A stretch of 48,545 nt of DNA from Allobosea sp. (GCA_024231975.1 JAAEQB010000024.1:1-48545), one strand, 5' to 3'. Counted from the stretch's first letter, positions 8,152-18,083 are shown. Notes: a model not told the origin generated them from the sequence alone. Translations and numbers: made by a program.

Positions 8152-9498
8152 ATGACCATGCACGCTGCTCCCTCCGAGATCAGGCCCCTGCGCGTCGGCA
8201 TCGCCGGCCTGGGAACAGTCGGCGCTGCGGTCGCCGGCATTCTGAAGCGCCAGGAGAACGCGCTCGCCGCCCGCTGCGGCCGGCCGATCCGCGTGACGGC
8301 GGTCTCGGCCCGCGACCGCAATCGCGACCGCGGCATCGACATCTCCGGCTTCGCCTGGTTCGACGATCCGGTCGCGCTCGCCGCATCCTCTGATATCGAT
8401 TGCCTGATCGAGCTGATCGGCGGCTCGGATGGCCCGGCCAAGAAAGCGGTCGAGACCGCGCTGTCCGCCGGCAAGCATGTCGTCACCGCCAACAAGGCGC
8501 TGCTCGCGGCCCATGGCGTCGCGCTCGCCGAACTGGCCGAAAGCAACGGCGCCGCGCTCGCCTTCGAGGCCTCCTCGGCGGGTGGCATCCCGGTGGTGAA
8601 GACGCTGCGCGAGGCACTCTCGGGCAACAATGTCAGCCGGCTCTATGGCATCCTCAACGGCACCTGCAATTACATCCTCTCACGCATGGAGCTCGAAGGG
8701 CTGACCTTCGAGGCCTGCCTGAAGGACGCGCAACGTCTGGGCTACGCCGAAGCGGACCCGACCTTCGACGTTGAGGGCTTCGACACCGCCCACAAGCTCG
8801 CCATCCTGACCAGCCTCGCCTTCGGTACGAAGATCGACGCCGAAGCGATTCATGTCGAAGGCATTTCCTCGATCACGCCGCTCGACCTGAAGATGGCCGA
8901 CGAGCTCGGTTACCGGATCAAGCTGCTCGGCGTCGCCGAGCGCACCAAGACCGGCATCGAGCAGCGCGTGCACCCGACCATGGTGCCGAAATCCTCGGCG
9001 ATCGCGCAGGTGATGGGCGTCACCAATGCGGTGACCATCGACGCCGACGCGGTCCGCGAGATCACCTTGGTCGGCCCTGGCGCCGGCGGCGGGCCGACCG
9101 CCTCCGCCGTGATCGCCGACATCGCTGACGTCGCCCGCGGCACCGCCGGCCAGCCCTTCGGCATGCCGGTCGCCCGACTGGAGCAGCCGACGCGCGCCCC
9201 GATGCAGCGCCATGAAGGCGGCTACTATATCCGCCTCGCCGTCGCCGACCGTCCGGGCGCTGCGGCTGCGATCGCGACCCGGATGGCCGAGGCCGATATC
9301 TCGCTGGAGAGCATCGTCCAGCGCCGCTCCGAGATCGCCGCCCAGCAGGATCCCGGCGGGCGCTCCGGCGCTCCGGTCCCGGTCGTGTTGATCACCTATG
9401 CCACCAGCGAGCACGCGATCCGCGACGCGTTGGAGAAGGTCAGCGCCGACGGCCACATCGCGGAAGCGCCGCAAGTCATCCGTATCGAGCGGGAATGA
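8152..9498 (+). CDS. hom: Homoserine dehydrogenase
   Basis: Reduces aspartate semialdehyde to homoserine with NAD(P)H, the branch step to threonine and methionine. The 448-aa protein has a Rossmann nucleotide-binding motif (VGIAGLGTVGAAV). The catalytic domain shows GTCNYIL and EADPTFDVEGFDTAHKLAIL, the latter holding the conserved catalytic Lys and acidic residues. A C-terminal ACT domain (YYIRLAVADRPGAAAAIATR) is the usual site of threonine feedback. The frame opens with TTG at 8116, but the ATG at 8152 (or 8158) gives the expected length. It is followed by glpX after 95 bp in the same direction. Confidence 0.95.
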   Translation: MTMHAAPSEIRPLRVGIAGLGTVGAAVAGILKRQENALAARCGRPIRVTAVSARDRNRDRGIDISGFAWFDDPVALAASSDIDCLIELIGGSDGPAKKAVETALSAGKHVVTANKALLAAHGVALAELAESNGAALAFEASSAGGIPVVKTLREALSGNNVSRLYGILNGTCNYILSRMELEGLTFEACLKDAQRLGYAEADPTFDVEGFDTAHKLAILTSLAFGTKIDAEAIHVEGISSITPLDLKMADELGYRIKLLGVAERTKTGIEQRVHPTMVPKSSAIAQVMGVTNAVTIDADAVREITLVGPGAGGGPTASAVIADIADVARGTAGQPFGMPVARLEQPTRAPMQRHEGGYYIRLAVADRPGAAAAIATRMAEADISLESIVQRRSEIAAQQDPGGRSGAPVPVVLITYATSEHAIRDALEKVSADGHIAEAPQVIRIERE

Positions 9499-9593
9499 TG
9501 GTGAAAGGCGGAATCGCTCACCGTTTCGCCATATCCTCGCCAACCCGGTCGCTATTTACCTCCGCCATCCGCTCATCGCGCTAGGGAGTCCCC

Positions 9594-10592
9594 ATGTCCG
9601 TCGATCTCCGCATCTCGCCCGACCAGATCATCGAGCGCTACCTCTCGATGGAACTGGTACGCGTCACCGAGCGCGCCGCCGTCGCCGCCGCCCGCCTGCG
9701 CGGCCATGGCGACGAGAAGGCGGCCGACCAGGCCGCGGTCGATGCGATGCGGCGCGAGCTCAACCGCTTGCCGATCGACGGCGAGATCGTCATCGGCGAG
9801 GGCGAGCGCGATGAGGCGCCGATGCTCTTCATCGGCGAGAAGGTCGGCAACAAGCAGGGCCCCAAGGTCCACATCGCCGTCGACCCGCTCGAGGGCACGA
9901 CGCTTTGCGCCAAGGACATGCCGGGCTCGATCGCGGTGATGGCGATGGCCGGCGCCGGCCAGCTGCTCTACGCGCCCGACGTCTACATGAACAAGATCGC
10001 GATCGGCCCCGGCTATCCGCAGGGGATCGTCGATCTCGACGCCTCGGCCGCTGACAACATCAACGCGCTGGCCCGTGCCAAGGGCGTCAAGCCGCATGAG
10101 ATCAACACGCTGATCATGGATCGGCCGCGCCACGAGAAGCTGATCGCCGAAGTCCGTAAGACCGGCGCCTCGATCCGCCTGATCACCGATGGCGACGTCG
10201 CCGGCGTGATCTTCTGCACCGAGCCGGAGAAGACCGGCATTGACCTTTATCTCGGCATCGGCGGTGCGCCGGAGGGCGTGCTTGCCGCGGCGGCGCTGCG
10301 CTGCGTCGGTGGCCAGATGCAGGGCCGCCTGATCCTCGACACCGAGGAGAAGCGGGCGCGCGCTGCGACCATGGGCGTCAAGGACCCGAACAAGAAGTAC
10401 GACATGGCCGAGATGGCTTCGGGCGACGTCATCGTCTGCGCCACCGGCGTCACCGATGGCGGCATGCTCTCGGGCGTGCGCTTCGGGCCTGAGGTGATCG
10501 AGACCGAGACGATCGTCTACCGCTCGATCACCGGCACGGTCCGTCGCATCTATGGTGAGCACCGCGAGCTCTCCAAGTTCAAGCTCGACTGA
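9594..10592 (+). CDS. glpX: Class II fructose-1,6-bisphosphatase
   Basis: Hydrolyses fructose 1,6-bisphosphate to fructose 6-phosphate in gluconeogenesis, or sedoheptulose bisphosphate in some relatives. The 332-aa length is standard for GlpX. Metal and substrate motifs are intact: GEIVIGEGERDEAPML, VDPLEGTT and ITDGDVAG. The ATG at 9594 has AGGGAG 6 nt upstream. It stands directly behind hom, an association I recall as common in Hyphomicrobiales, where recJ often follows. Here a TetR gene on the other strand follows instead. Confidence 0.96.
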   Translation: MSVDLRISPDQIIERYLSMELVRVTERAAVAAARLRGHGDEKAADQAAVDAMRRELNRLPIDGEIVIGEGERDEAPMLFIGEKVGNKQGPKVHIAVDPLEGTTLCAKDMPGSIAVMAMAGAGQLLYAPDVYMNKIAIGPGYPQGIVDLDASAADNINALARAKGVKPHEINTLIMDRPRHEKLIAEVRKTGASIRLITDGDVAGVIFCTEPEKTGIDLYLGIGGAPEGVLAAAALRCVGGQMQGRLILDTEEKRARAATMGVKDPNKKYDMAEMASGDVIVCATGVTDGGMLSGVRFGPEVIETETIVYRSITGTVRRIYGEHRELSKFKLD

Positions 10593-10609
10593 TCCTAGAC
10601 CAGCCCGCA

Positions 10610-10632
10610 GACGGCGCGCTCAGCGCGCCGTC
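10610..10632. terminator. Shared convergent terminator hairpin
   Basis: GACGGCGCGC (10610-10619) pairs perfectly with GCGCGCCGTC (10623-10632) around a 3-nt loop. It lies between the converging ends of glpX and the TetR gene and overlaps the TetR stop codon. It lacks a T-run and is probably a GC-rich bidirectional stop or 3'-end stabiliser. Confidence 0.55.
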
Positions 10633-11309
10633 ATCACTGCGCGGGTGAAACCGGGCTCGACGATGGTCAGGCTGCCGTCCGGCAGGCCGAGGATGCGGTC
10701 CATCACGATGCCCTGGAACTGGAAACGCTGATCCAGCGCGTCGATCGCCGCGTCCTCCCCGGCGGTTCCCATCGCCTCGATCGTGCGCGCGACGGCGTCG
10801 TGCGTGCTGGCGTTGAGGTGCAGGAGGATCTCCGCCGCGGCCTCGGGATCGGGCACGGTGAAGGCGCCCTCGGCCTTGCCCTGCGCGATGATCCTCGTCA
10901 GCACCGGCCGCATCACCGCGACCGAAGCGGCGTTGATCCGGTGGTAGAGCAACAGGTTCTCCGGGCGGAAGACCACGTCGAAAGCGGCCCTGAACTTGGG
11001 CGCATCCGCCAGCTTCATGCTGCGTGAGCGCGCCATGAAGCCGTTCAGCCGCTCCAGGGCGCTGAGCCCGGGATCATCGAGGATATCGCGGACGCGTGCG
11101 ACGGCATCCTGCGCCAGCCGCGCGGTGATCCCCTCCAGCAGATCCTCCTTGGCGGTGAAGTGGTGGTAGAAGCCGCCCTTGGAGATGCCGACCCTGGCGA
11201 TCACGTCGTTGACCGTGGTGCGCTCGTAGCCGCGCTCGAAGAACAGCGCCTGGGCGCCGTCGAGGATCTCGTTCCTGCGATCATCCGCGGACTTCACGAT
11301 ACGGGGCAT
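10620..11309 (-). CDS. TetR/AcrR-family transcriptional repressor
   Basis: A 229-aa dimeric DNA-binding repressor. The N-terminal TetR helix-turn-helix is clear (LFFERGYERTTVNDVIARVGISKGGFYHHF, split here by position: about residues 20-50). The divergent C-terminal ligand domain is about 170 aa. The ATG at 11309 starts the family-typical MPRIVKSADDRRNEILDGA; the longer upstream frame runs through the operator and is not real. It is divergent from the export operon, and a double palindromic operator in the gap (11331-11366) strongly suggests that it represses both itself and the transporter. The ligand is unknown, possibly a substrate of the exporter. Confidence 0.93.
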   Translation of the reverse strand: MPRIVKSADDRRNEILDGAQALFFERGYERTTVNDVIARVGISKGGFYHHFTAKEDLLEGITARLAQDAVARVRDILDDPGLSALERLNGFMARSRSMKLADAPKFRAAFDVVFRPENLLLYHRINAASVAVMRPVLTRIIAQGKAEGAFTVPDPEAAAEILLHLNASTHDAVARTIEAMGTAGEDAAIDALDQRFQFQGIVMDRILGLPDGSLTIVEPGFTRAVMTAR

Positions 11310-11324
11310 GCAATACGCTTTCTC

Positions 11325-11352
11325 TTGACGACCGACCGTCGGTCTGTAAAAT
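11325..11352 (+). promoter_or_regulatory. Sigma-70-type promoter of the export operon
   Basis: TTGACG (11325-11330) and TAAAAT (11347-11352), 16 bp apart, are near-consensus. The spacer is filled by one operator palindrome, so repressor binding would block RNA polymerase directly. Confidence 0.75.
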
Positions 11353-11367
11353 GACCGACGGTCGGTC
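11330..11367. promoter_or_regulatory. TetR-family operator, paired palindromes
   Basis: ACCGACCGTCGGTC (11331-11344) is the exact reverse complement of GACCGACGGTCGGT (11353-11366), with 8 bp between. Each arm is itself a near-palindrome (GACCGAC-CGTCGGTC type). Two dimer sites in tandem over the promoter of the export operon and just upstream of the divergent tetR gene fit autoregulation and co-repression. Confidence 0.85.
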
Positions 11368-11468
11368 TTTCGCGATTGTGCGCGCAAGATGCTGCCGGCG
11401 CAACGCTTCCTGGCCCGTAACTGTCCTGGGTCGAAGCTGCCGGCGTGATGGCTCCTGTGGAGGGCGCC

Positions 11469-12467
11469 GTGAAGTTCGCTCGCAGTTTTCTCGTCGCCGC
11501 GGCCATTGCCGCCGCTGGCGGCGCTTACTGGCTCCTGACGAAGCCCACGGCGGTCGCGACCGTCACGCCCAAACGCGGCGATGCGGCCGAGATTGTCTAT
11601 GCCACCGGCACGGTCGAGCCGCGCAACTGGGCCAAGGTCACGGCTCTTGTGCGCGAGCGCATCGTCGAGCGCTGCGATTGCGAGGGCCAGCGCGTGGAGC
11701 AGGGGCATGTCCTCGCCCGCCTCGACAGCGCCCAGGCCGAGGCGACCCTGGCCGAGTTCAAGGCTCGCCAGAAGCTCGCCACCGCCGAGCAGGACCGGCT
11801 CGCCGTGCTGGTCGAGCGCAATGCGGGGAGCCAGCAGGCGCTCGACCGCGCCCGCAGCGAGATGGGCCAGGCTTCGGCCCTGATCGCTGGCCAGACCGCG
11901 CGCCTGGAGAACTACGTGCTGCGCGCGCCGATGCGCGGCACCGTTCTGCGCCGCGACGGCGAGGTCGGCGAGATCGCCGAGCCCGGCACCGTGCTGTTCT
12001 GGATCGGCGAGGCCAAGCCGCTGCGCGTCGTCGCCGACGTCAACGAGGAGGACATCCCGCAGGTCAAGGCCGGCCAGCGCGCCTTGATCCGGGCTGACGC
12101 CTTTCCGGGAAAGACACTGGAAGCCACGGTCGACAGCATCACGCCCAAGGGCGATCCCGTCGCCAAGACCTATCGCGTCTATCTCGCTCTGCCCGACGAC
12201 ACGCCGCTGCTGATCGGCATGACGGTCGAGCTTAACATCATCGCGCGGGTGTCGAAGGAAGCATTGCTGCTGCCGGTCGCCGCGGTGCAGGGCAATGCGG
12301 TCTTCGTTCTCGACGGCGACCGTGCTCGCCGCCGCGAACTTGCGATCGGCATCCGCGGTACCGGCGATGTCGAGGTACTGTCGGGGCTACCTGAGCAGGC
12401 CCGCGTCATCACGCCTTTTCCGGACAAGCTGGCGGATGGCGCGCGGGTCAAGGCTCAAGGACGCTGA
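11469..12467 (+). CDS. HlyD/MacA-type periplasmic adaptor (membrane fusion protein)
   Basis: Links an inner-membrane ABC exporter to the periplasm or outer membrane. About 332 aa from the GTG at 11469 (MKFARSFLVAAAIAAAGGAYWLL), which has GGAGGG just upstream. In-frame GTG/ATG codons at 11445/11448 are alternatives. There is one N-terminal membrane anchor. A split biotinyl-lipoyl domain (VEPRNWAKVTALV near the start, YVLRAPMRGTVLRRDGEVGE later) flanks a short alpha-helical hairpin (about residues 90-145). The beta-barrel follows and ends VKAQGR. It is the first gene of a three-gene operon, with only 3 bp before the permease start. It is likely controlled by the divergent TetR protein. Confidence 0.9.
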   Translation: MKFARSFLVAAAIAAAGGAYWLLTKPTAVATVTPKRGDAAEIVYATGTVEPRNWAKVTALVRERIVERCDCEGQRVEQGHVLARLDSAQAEATLAEFKARQKLATAEQDRLAVLVERNAGSQQALDRARSEMGQASALIAGQTARLENYVLRAPMRGTVLRRDGEVGEIAEPGTVLFWIGEAKPLRVVADVNEEDIPQVKAGQRALIRADAFPGKTLEATVDSITPKGDPVAKTYRVYLALPDDTPLLIGMTVELNIIARVSKEALLLPVAAVQGNAVFVLDGDRARRRELAIGIRGTGDVEVLSGLPEQARVITPFPDKLADGARVKAQGR

Positions 12468-12470
12468 GCC

Positions 12471-13714
12471 ATGCGGTTGATCCTTGCCCTGGCGCTGACG
12501 CATATCCGCGGCCGTGGCCGGCAGACCCTGGTCGCGATCATCGGCGTCGCGCTCGGCGTCGGCTTTTCGATCGCCATGGCGGCGCTGATGCAGGGTGGCG
12601 AGGACGATTTCGTCGCGCGCCTCGTCGATACCATGCCGCATGTCGACATCACCGACGACTACCGCAATGCGCGCCGTCAGCCGGCGCAGGACGCCTTCGC
12701 CGCTGTCCACATCGCTGGCCTGCGCCCCAAGGACGACCGGCGCGGCATCCTCAACCCGACCGAGGCGGTCGCGATGCTGCGGGCCTGGGTGCCGGGGCGG
12801 CTGGCGCTCAGCCTGAAGACGCAAGGGGTGGTGCGCTATTCCGGTCGCGACGTCGGCATCGCCATCATCGGCATCGAGCCACAGGCGGAGATGAAGGTCT
12901 CCTCGCTGGCCAAGGATTTCCGCCAGGGCAGCTTCACCTCGCTGATAGCTGGTGGCAACAACATCGTCGTCGGCGACAGGTTGGCGCAGCGTCTCGGCGC
13001 CGATCTCGGCACGACCGTGACGGTGGTCTCATCGACCGGCCAGAGCCGGGCCTTCAAGATCGTCGGCTTGTTCCACACCGGCACCACCGCCCGCGACGAG
13101 GGCGAGGGCTATGTCCTGCTCAAGAACGCCCAGATCCTCAGCGAGCGCCCGAACGCGATCAACGAGATCAGGCTGAAACTCGACGATCCCAATGCCGCCC
13201 CTCAGGTGGCGCGCCGGGCCGAGGCGCAGATCGGCTACAAGGCTATGGCCTGGCAGGAGGCGAACGAGTCGCTGCTGCAGGCGCTCGTGATCCGCAATGT
13301 CATCATGTACACGGTCGTCGGCGCGATCCTGCTGGTCGCCGGCTTCGGCATCTTCAACATCATCTCGACCATCACCCATGAGAAGGCGCGCGACATCGCC
13401 ATCCTGAAGTCGCTCGGCTTCACCGAAACCGACATGCGCCGCCTCTTCCTGCTGGAGGGGCTGGCCCTCGGCGCCGGCGGCTCGCTGATCGGCTGGGCGT
13501 TCGGCTTCTGCCTCTGCTTCGCACTCTCGCTGGTCCGCTTCGAATTGTCGGGCGCCAATGTCGCCCAGGAGATCACGCGCCTGCCGCTGGCCTGGAGCAT
13601 TGGGCACTACCTGATTGCCGCCGGCTTCGCGCTGGTCTCGGCCGGTGTCGCCGGCTACCTGCCGGCAAGGCAGGCGGCGCGGCTCAACCCCGTCGACATC
13701 ATCCGGGGTGCGAC

Positions 13715-13718
<4 letters not shown>
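12471..13718 (+). CDS. MacB/LolC-type ABC transporter permease
   Basis: A 415-aa inner-membrane permease of the FtsX/MacB superfamily. An N-terminal membrane helix (VAIIGVALGVGFSIAMAAL) precedes a periplasmic core of about 220 aa. Three C-terminal helices belong to the FtsX domain (MYTVVGAILLVAGFGIFNI and two more up to residue 405). Such proteins do not transport through a classical channel. They couple ATP hydrolysis to periplasmic movement of lipoproteins, peptides or drugs. The adaptor upstream makes a MacAB-like or DevBCA-like exporter more likely than a lipoprotein-sorting Lol complex. Its last codons overlap the ATPase start by 4 bp (ATGA). Confidence 0.92.
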
Positions 13719-14392
<674 letters not shown>

Positions 14393-14397
14393 GGCGT

Positions 14398-15120
14398 TCA
14401 GTCTTCCGCGTCCGGCTCGGGCTCGGCCTTTCGCCGGAAGCCGGTCGCCAGCACATAGAGCTCGGAGGAATCGGCCCGGCTCGCCGCCGGCTTGATGTTG
14501 CGCACCAAAGTGAAGTCGCGCTTGAGCTGCGTCAGCAGCCCAGCCGAGTCGCCACCCTGGAAGAGCTTGGCCAGGAAGAAGCCTCCTGGCGCCAGTACGT
14601 CATTGGCGAACTCGATCGCCGCTTCGGCGAGGCCGATGATCCTGAGGTGGTCTGTTTTCTTGTGGCCGGTGGTGTTGGCGGCCATGTCGGACATGACGCC
14701 ATCGGCCTTGCCGCCGAGCTTCTCCATCAGCAGGGCAGGGGCTTCCTCGGCCATGAAGTCGAGCTGGATCAGCTCGACATGCGGGATCGGGTCGACCGGC
14801 AGCAGGTCGATGCCGATGATCTTGCCTTTGCCCTTCTCCAGTCCGACCTTGGTGCCCGCGACCTGGCACCAGCCGCCCGGCGCGCAGCCGAGATCGACCA
14901 GCTTCTGGCCGGCTTTGAGGAACTTGTAGCGCTCGTCCATCTCGGCAAGCTTGAAGGCGGCACGCGAGCGATAGCCCATCGCGCGCGCCCGCTTCACATA
15001 AGGGTCGTTGAGCTGGCGCTCGAGCCAGAGCTGCGAGGAATGGCTGCGCTTGGCGGGCTTCTTGACCTTGATGCGCAGGTCGCGGGCGCCGCCGCCGCTG
15101 CCGGATTTCGTCGTCGTCAT
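14398..15120 (-). CDS. rlmE: 23S rRNA (uridine-2'-O)-methyltransferase RlmE (FtsJ/RrmJ)
   Basis: Methylates the ribose of U2552 in 23S rRNA, using S-adenosylmethionine, during late large-subunit assembly. The 240-aa protein has the SAM motif VDLGCAPGGWCQVA. The FtsJ catalytic K-D-K-E set is visible: Lys in the YVKRARAMGYRSRAAFK segment, Asp in MSDMAANTTG, Lys in FLAKLFQGG and Glu in SSELYVLATGFR. The ATG at 15120 overlaps the stop of the upstream phosphatase gene (ATGA), which fixes the start. An in-frame codon 15 nt upstream is rejected. Confidence 0.96.
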   Translation of the reverse strand: MTTTKSGSGGGARDLRIKVKKPAKRSHSSQLWLERQLNDPYVKRARAMGYRSRAAFKLAEMDERYKFLKAGQKLVDLGCAPGGWCQVAGTKVGLEKGKGKIIGIDLLPVDPIPHVELIQLDFMAEEAPALLMEKLGGKADGVMSDMAANTTGHKKTDHLRIIGLAEAAIEFANDVLAPGGFFLAKLFQGGDSAGLLTQLKRDFTLVRNIKPAASRADSSELYVLATGFRRKAEPEPDAED

Positions 15121-16217
15121 TGCCGTCGGCGCCACCAGGCGCGGTCCTCATGCATCATCCTGAGCAGGATGCCCTCGCGCAGGCCGCGATCGGCGATGCG
15201 CACCTTCGGGCTCGGGAAGGCGCGCCGGATCGCTTCGAAGATGGCGCAGCCGGCGAGCACCAGATCGGCCCGCTCACGGCCGATGCAGGCATTGGCCTGA
15301 CGCTGCGCATAGTCCATCGCGACGAGTTCGTCGATGACGCTGCAGATGTCGCCATCCTGCATCCACAGCCCGTCGACCTGGCGCCGGTCATAGCGCGGCA
15401 GCCTCAAATGAATGCCTGCGACGGTCGTGACCGTGCCGGAGGTGCCGAGCAGATGGAAATTGGGGGCGTTGCGCGCCGCCGCCGCCTTGGCCGCGAATGG
15501 CGCCAGAGCCTCGCTGCAATCGGCGACCATGCGCTCGAACTTCTCGCGCCCGACCTCGACGCCGCCATAGCGCTCCGCCACCGAGACGACGCCGATCGGC
15601 AGCGAGGCCCATTCGCGGATGCGCTGGGCCGGGTCGCGTCCGGCCTCGCGCCCACCGAGCCAGACGATCTCGGTCGAGCCGCCGCCGATGTCGAAGACGA
15701 TCACCGCGCCGGCCTCGGGCGCCGCCAGCGCGGCACAGCCGGTGACGGCGAGCGAGGCTTCCGTGCGCTGGTCGACGATCTCGAGGTTCAGCCGCGCCTC
15801 CTCTCCAACGCGGCGGACGAAGTCGGCCCCGTTGGTGGCTGCCCGGCAGGCCTCGGTGGTGATCAGGCGGGCGCGGGTGACGCCGCGATGGTCCATCTTG
15901 CTCTTGCAGACCTTGAGCGCCTCGACGGCGCGGTCCATCGCATCGTCGCAGAGCCGGCCGCTGGCGCTCAGCCCCTCGCCGAGCCGCACGATCCGCGAGA
16001 AAGCGTCGACGACGCGAAAGCCGTGCTGGGCTGGTCGCGCGATCAGGAGGCGGCAATTATTGGTGCCGAGATCGAGCGCGGCATAAGTGGCGGGGTGAGG
16101 GCGCTGGAACGGGGCCGGAGCAAACCGAACCGCGTCCGGCGGCGCGGGCCGCTCGCCCGGTAGGGGGACCACCGCCACGAGGGGGCGGTCGGAATCCTGG
16201 CGGTCTTCGACCGTCAC
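15117..16217 (-). CDS. Ppx/GppA family phosphatase
   Basis: A 366-aa exopolyphosphatase / guanosine-pentaphosphatase family enzyme of the actin-like ATPase fold. The nucleotide and phosphate loops are clear: YAALDLGTNNCRLLIA (about 44-59), FDIGGGSTEIVWLGG (about 174-188) and LLGTSGTVTTVAG. It may cleave polyphosphate or pppGpp; short single-domain homologs next to rlmE in alphaproteobacteria are not assigned with certainty. The first about 40 residues are Pro-rich and not part of the fold. It is coupled to rlmE by an ATGA overlap, suggesting an operon. Confidence 0.92.
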   Translation of the reverse strand: MTVEDRQDSDRPLVAVVPLPGERPAPPDAVRFAPAPFQRPHPATYAALDLGTNNCRLLIARPAQHGFRVVDAFSRIVRLGEGLSASGRLCDDAMDRAVEALKVCKSKMDHRGVTRARLITTEACRAATNGADFVRRVGEEARLNLEIVDQRTEASLAVTGCAALAAPEAGAVIVFDIGGGSTEIVWLGGREAGRDPAQRIREWASLPIGVVSVAERYGGVEVGREKFERMVADCSEALAPFAAKAAAARNAPNFHLLGTSGTVTTVAGIHLRLPRYDRRQVDGLWMQDGDICSVIDELVAMDYAQRQANACIGRERADLVLAGCAIFEAIRRAFPSPKVRIADRGLREGILLRMMHEDRAWWRRRQ

Positions 16218-16243
16218 TTGCTAACCCTTCGCCGGTCAGGACC

Positions 16244-16274
16244 GTCATGATGGCCTGCCGGAGTCCAGCATGAC
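16244..16274. repeat. Palindromic intergenic repeat upstream of glpK
   Basis: GTCATGATGG (16244-16253) and CCAGCATGAC (16265-16274) pair at 9 of 10 positions. The core GTCATG...CATGAC resembles the larger intergenic repeat at 7018-7130, so it is likely another REP-like unit. Confidence 0.5.
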
Positions 16275-16446
16275 GCTGGAACGTTTCCATTCGGTGGGCA
16301 GCGTAACAACAGCACGCGGCCCCTGCCAAGCGGAACCTGTGGCGAAACTGCGGCGAGGCTTCCGCTTGCCTGCATCCAGCCTTCGCGGCAAAGCTCGGCA
16401 CTGGCCGGCATAGCAAACCCGGCGGCGACCAATCGGGAGAAGCGAC

Positions 16447-17949
16447 ATGGCGGTGCGGCGCATGATTCTGGCGATCGACCAGGGCACGACGTCCTCCCGC
16501 GCCATCCTGTTCGACGAGAATCTGCAGCCGGTCGCCAGCGCCCAGCAGGAGTTCCCGCAGCATTATCCGGCCTCGGGCTGGGTCGAGCATGAGGCGGAGG
16601 ACCTCTGGGACAGCACGCTCGCTGTTTGCCGCCAGGCGCTCGCTCGTGCGCAGGCGCGGGCAGGGGAGGTCGCGGCGATCGGCATCACCAACCAGCGCGA
16701 GACCACGCTGGTATGGGATCGCAAGACCGGGCAGGCGATCCACCGCGCCATCGTCTGGCAGGACCGGCGCACCGCCGAGCACTGCGCTGCGCTCGAAGCC
16801 GAGGGTCACGGCAAGCTGGTCGCAGAGCGCACCGGTCTGCGCATCGATCCCTATTTCTCCGGCACCAAGATCGCCTGGATCCTCGACCATGTCCCCGGCG
16901 CCCGCGAGCGGGCGAGGCGCGGCGAGCTCGCCTTCGGCACAGTCGATTGCTTCCTGCTCTGGCGCCTGACCGGCGGGCGCGTCCACGCCACCGACGCCAC
17001 CAACGCCTCGCGCACCATGCTGTTCGACATCCACAAGGGGCGGTGGGACGAAGAGCTTTTGGCGCTGCTCGACGTTCCCCTGGCGATGCTGCCGGAGGTG
17101 CGCGACTGCGCTGCGCATTTCGGCGACAGCGAGCCCGGCCTGCTCGGCGGCGCGATCGCGATTCGCGGCATTGCGGGCGACCAGCAGGCGGCGACCGTCG
17201 GCCAGGCCTGCTTCGAGCCCGGCATGCTGAAGTCGACCTATGGCACTGGCTGCTTCGCCTTGCTCAACACCGGCACCAAGGCCGTCACCTCGCAGAATCG
17301 CCTGCTCTCGACCATCGCCTATCAGCTCAAGGGCGTGCGCCATTACGCGCTGGAGGGCTCGATCTTCATCGCCGGCGCAGCTGTGCAATGGCTGCGCGAC
17401 GGGCTCGGCATCATCGAAAAGGCCTCCGACAGTGGCCCGCTCGCCGCCCAGGCCGATCCCGGCCAGCAAGTCTATCTGGTGCCGGCCTTCACCGGCCTCG
17501 GAGCGCCGCATTGGGACGCCAATGCCCGCGGCGCCATGTTCGGCCTGACCCGCAACACCGGCCCGCGCGAATTCGCCCATGCCGCGCTCGATTCGGTCTG
17601 CTTCCAGACGCTCGATCTGCTCGAGGCGATGCGCTCCGACTGGCCCGAGGCCGATGGCGCCGAGACGGTGCTGCGCGTCGATGGCGGCATGGTCGCCTCC
17701 GACTGGACGATGCAGCGCCTCGCCGACATCCTCGCCGCCCCGGTCGACCGGCCACAGGTGCTGGAGACGACCGCGCTGGGCGCCGCCTATCTCGCCGGCC
17801 TCGACGCCGGGCTTCTGCCCGAACCGACGCAGTTCGCCGATCGCTGGCGGCTGGAGCGGCGCTTCTCGCCAGGCCTCGCCGAGGAGACCCGCCGCAACCA
17901 TGTCGCCGGCTGGCGCGACGCGGTGAGGCGAACGCTGAGCTCGGCCTGA
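16447..17949 (+). CDS. glpK: Glycerol kinase
   Basis: Phosphorylates glycerol to sn-glycerol 3-phosphate with ATP in the cytoplasm. The 500-aa length is exact for the FGGY kinase family. Motifs include AIDQGTTSSRAILFD at the N terminus, ITNQRETTLVWD, STYGTGCFALLNTG in the ATP-binding half and the second FGGY signature region around RVDGGMVASDW. The ATG at 16447 has GGGAGA about 7 nt upstream. It stands alone here: no glpF, glpD or transporter is in the window. Confidence 0.97.
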   Translation: MAVRRMILAIDQGTTSSRAILFDENLQPVASAQQEFPQHYPASGWVEHEAEDLWDSTLAVCRQALARAQARAGEVAAIGITNQRETTLVWDRKTGQAIHRAIVWQDRRTAEHCAALEAEGHGKLVAERTGLRIDPYFSGTKIAWILDHVPGARERARRGELAFGTVDCFLLWRLTGGRVHATDATNASRTMLFDIHKGRWDEELLALLDVPLAMLPEVRDCAAHFGDSEPGLLGGAIAIRGIAGDQQAATVGQACFEPGMLKSTYGTGCFALLNTGTKAVTSQNRLLSTIAYQLKGVRHYALEGSIFIAGAAVQWLRDGLGIIEKASDSGPLAAQADPGQQVYLVPAFTGLGAPHWDANARGAMFGLTRNTGPREFAHAALDSVCFQTLDLLEAMRSDWPEADGAETVLRVDGGMVASDWTMQRLADILAAPVDRPQVLETTALGAAYLAGLDAGLLPEPTQFADRWRLERRFSPGLAEETRRNHVAGWRDAVRRTLSSA

Positions 17950-18054
17950 CCCTTTCCTGATCGCGCGCGTCAAGGTTCCGGAGCAGGGCGCCCGTTCAGA
18001 ATGCCTGCCAGCAGCGTCGCGACGTCGCTGCATGTCGAAATCGTCACAGAAGGC

Positions 18055-18083
18055 TTGCAACCGGGCGCGAGGTTGTTTAGATC
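18055..18083 (+). promoter_or_regulatory. Promoter of tRNA-Gln
   Basis: TTGCAA (18055-18060) and TAGATC (18078-18083), 17 bp apart, lie about 35 bp upstream of the mature tRNA end. Confidence 0.5.

Noticed and set aside
16057..18060. A 667-codon minus-strand frame opposite glpK
   Set aside because: glpK is unmistakable on the plus strand; this is its complement in high-GC DNA.
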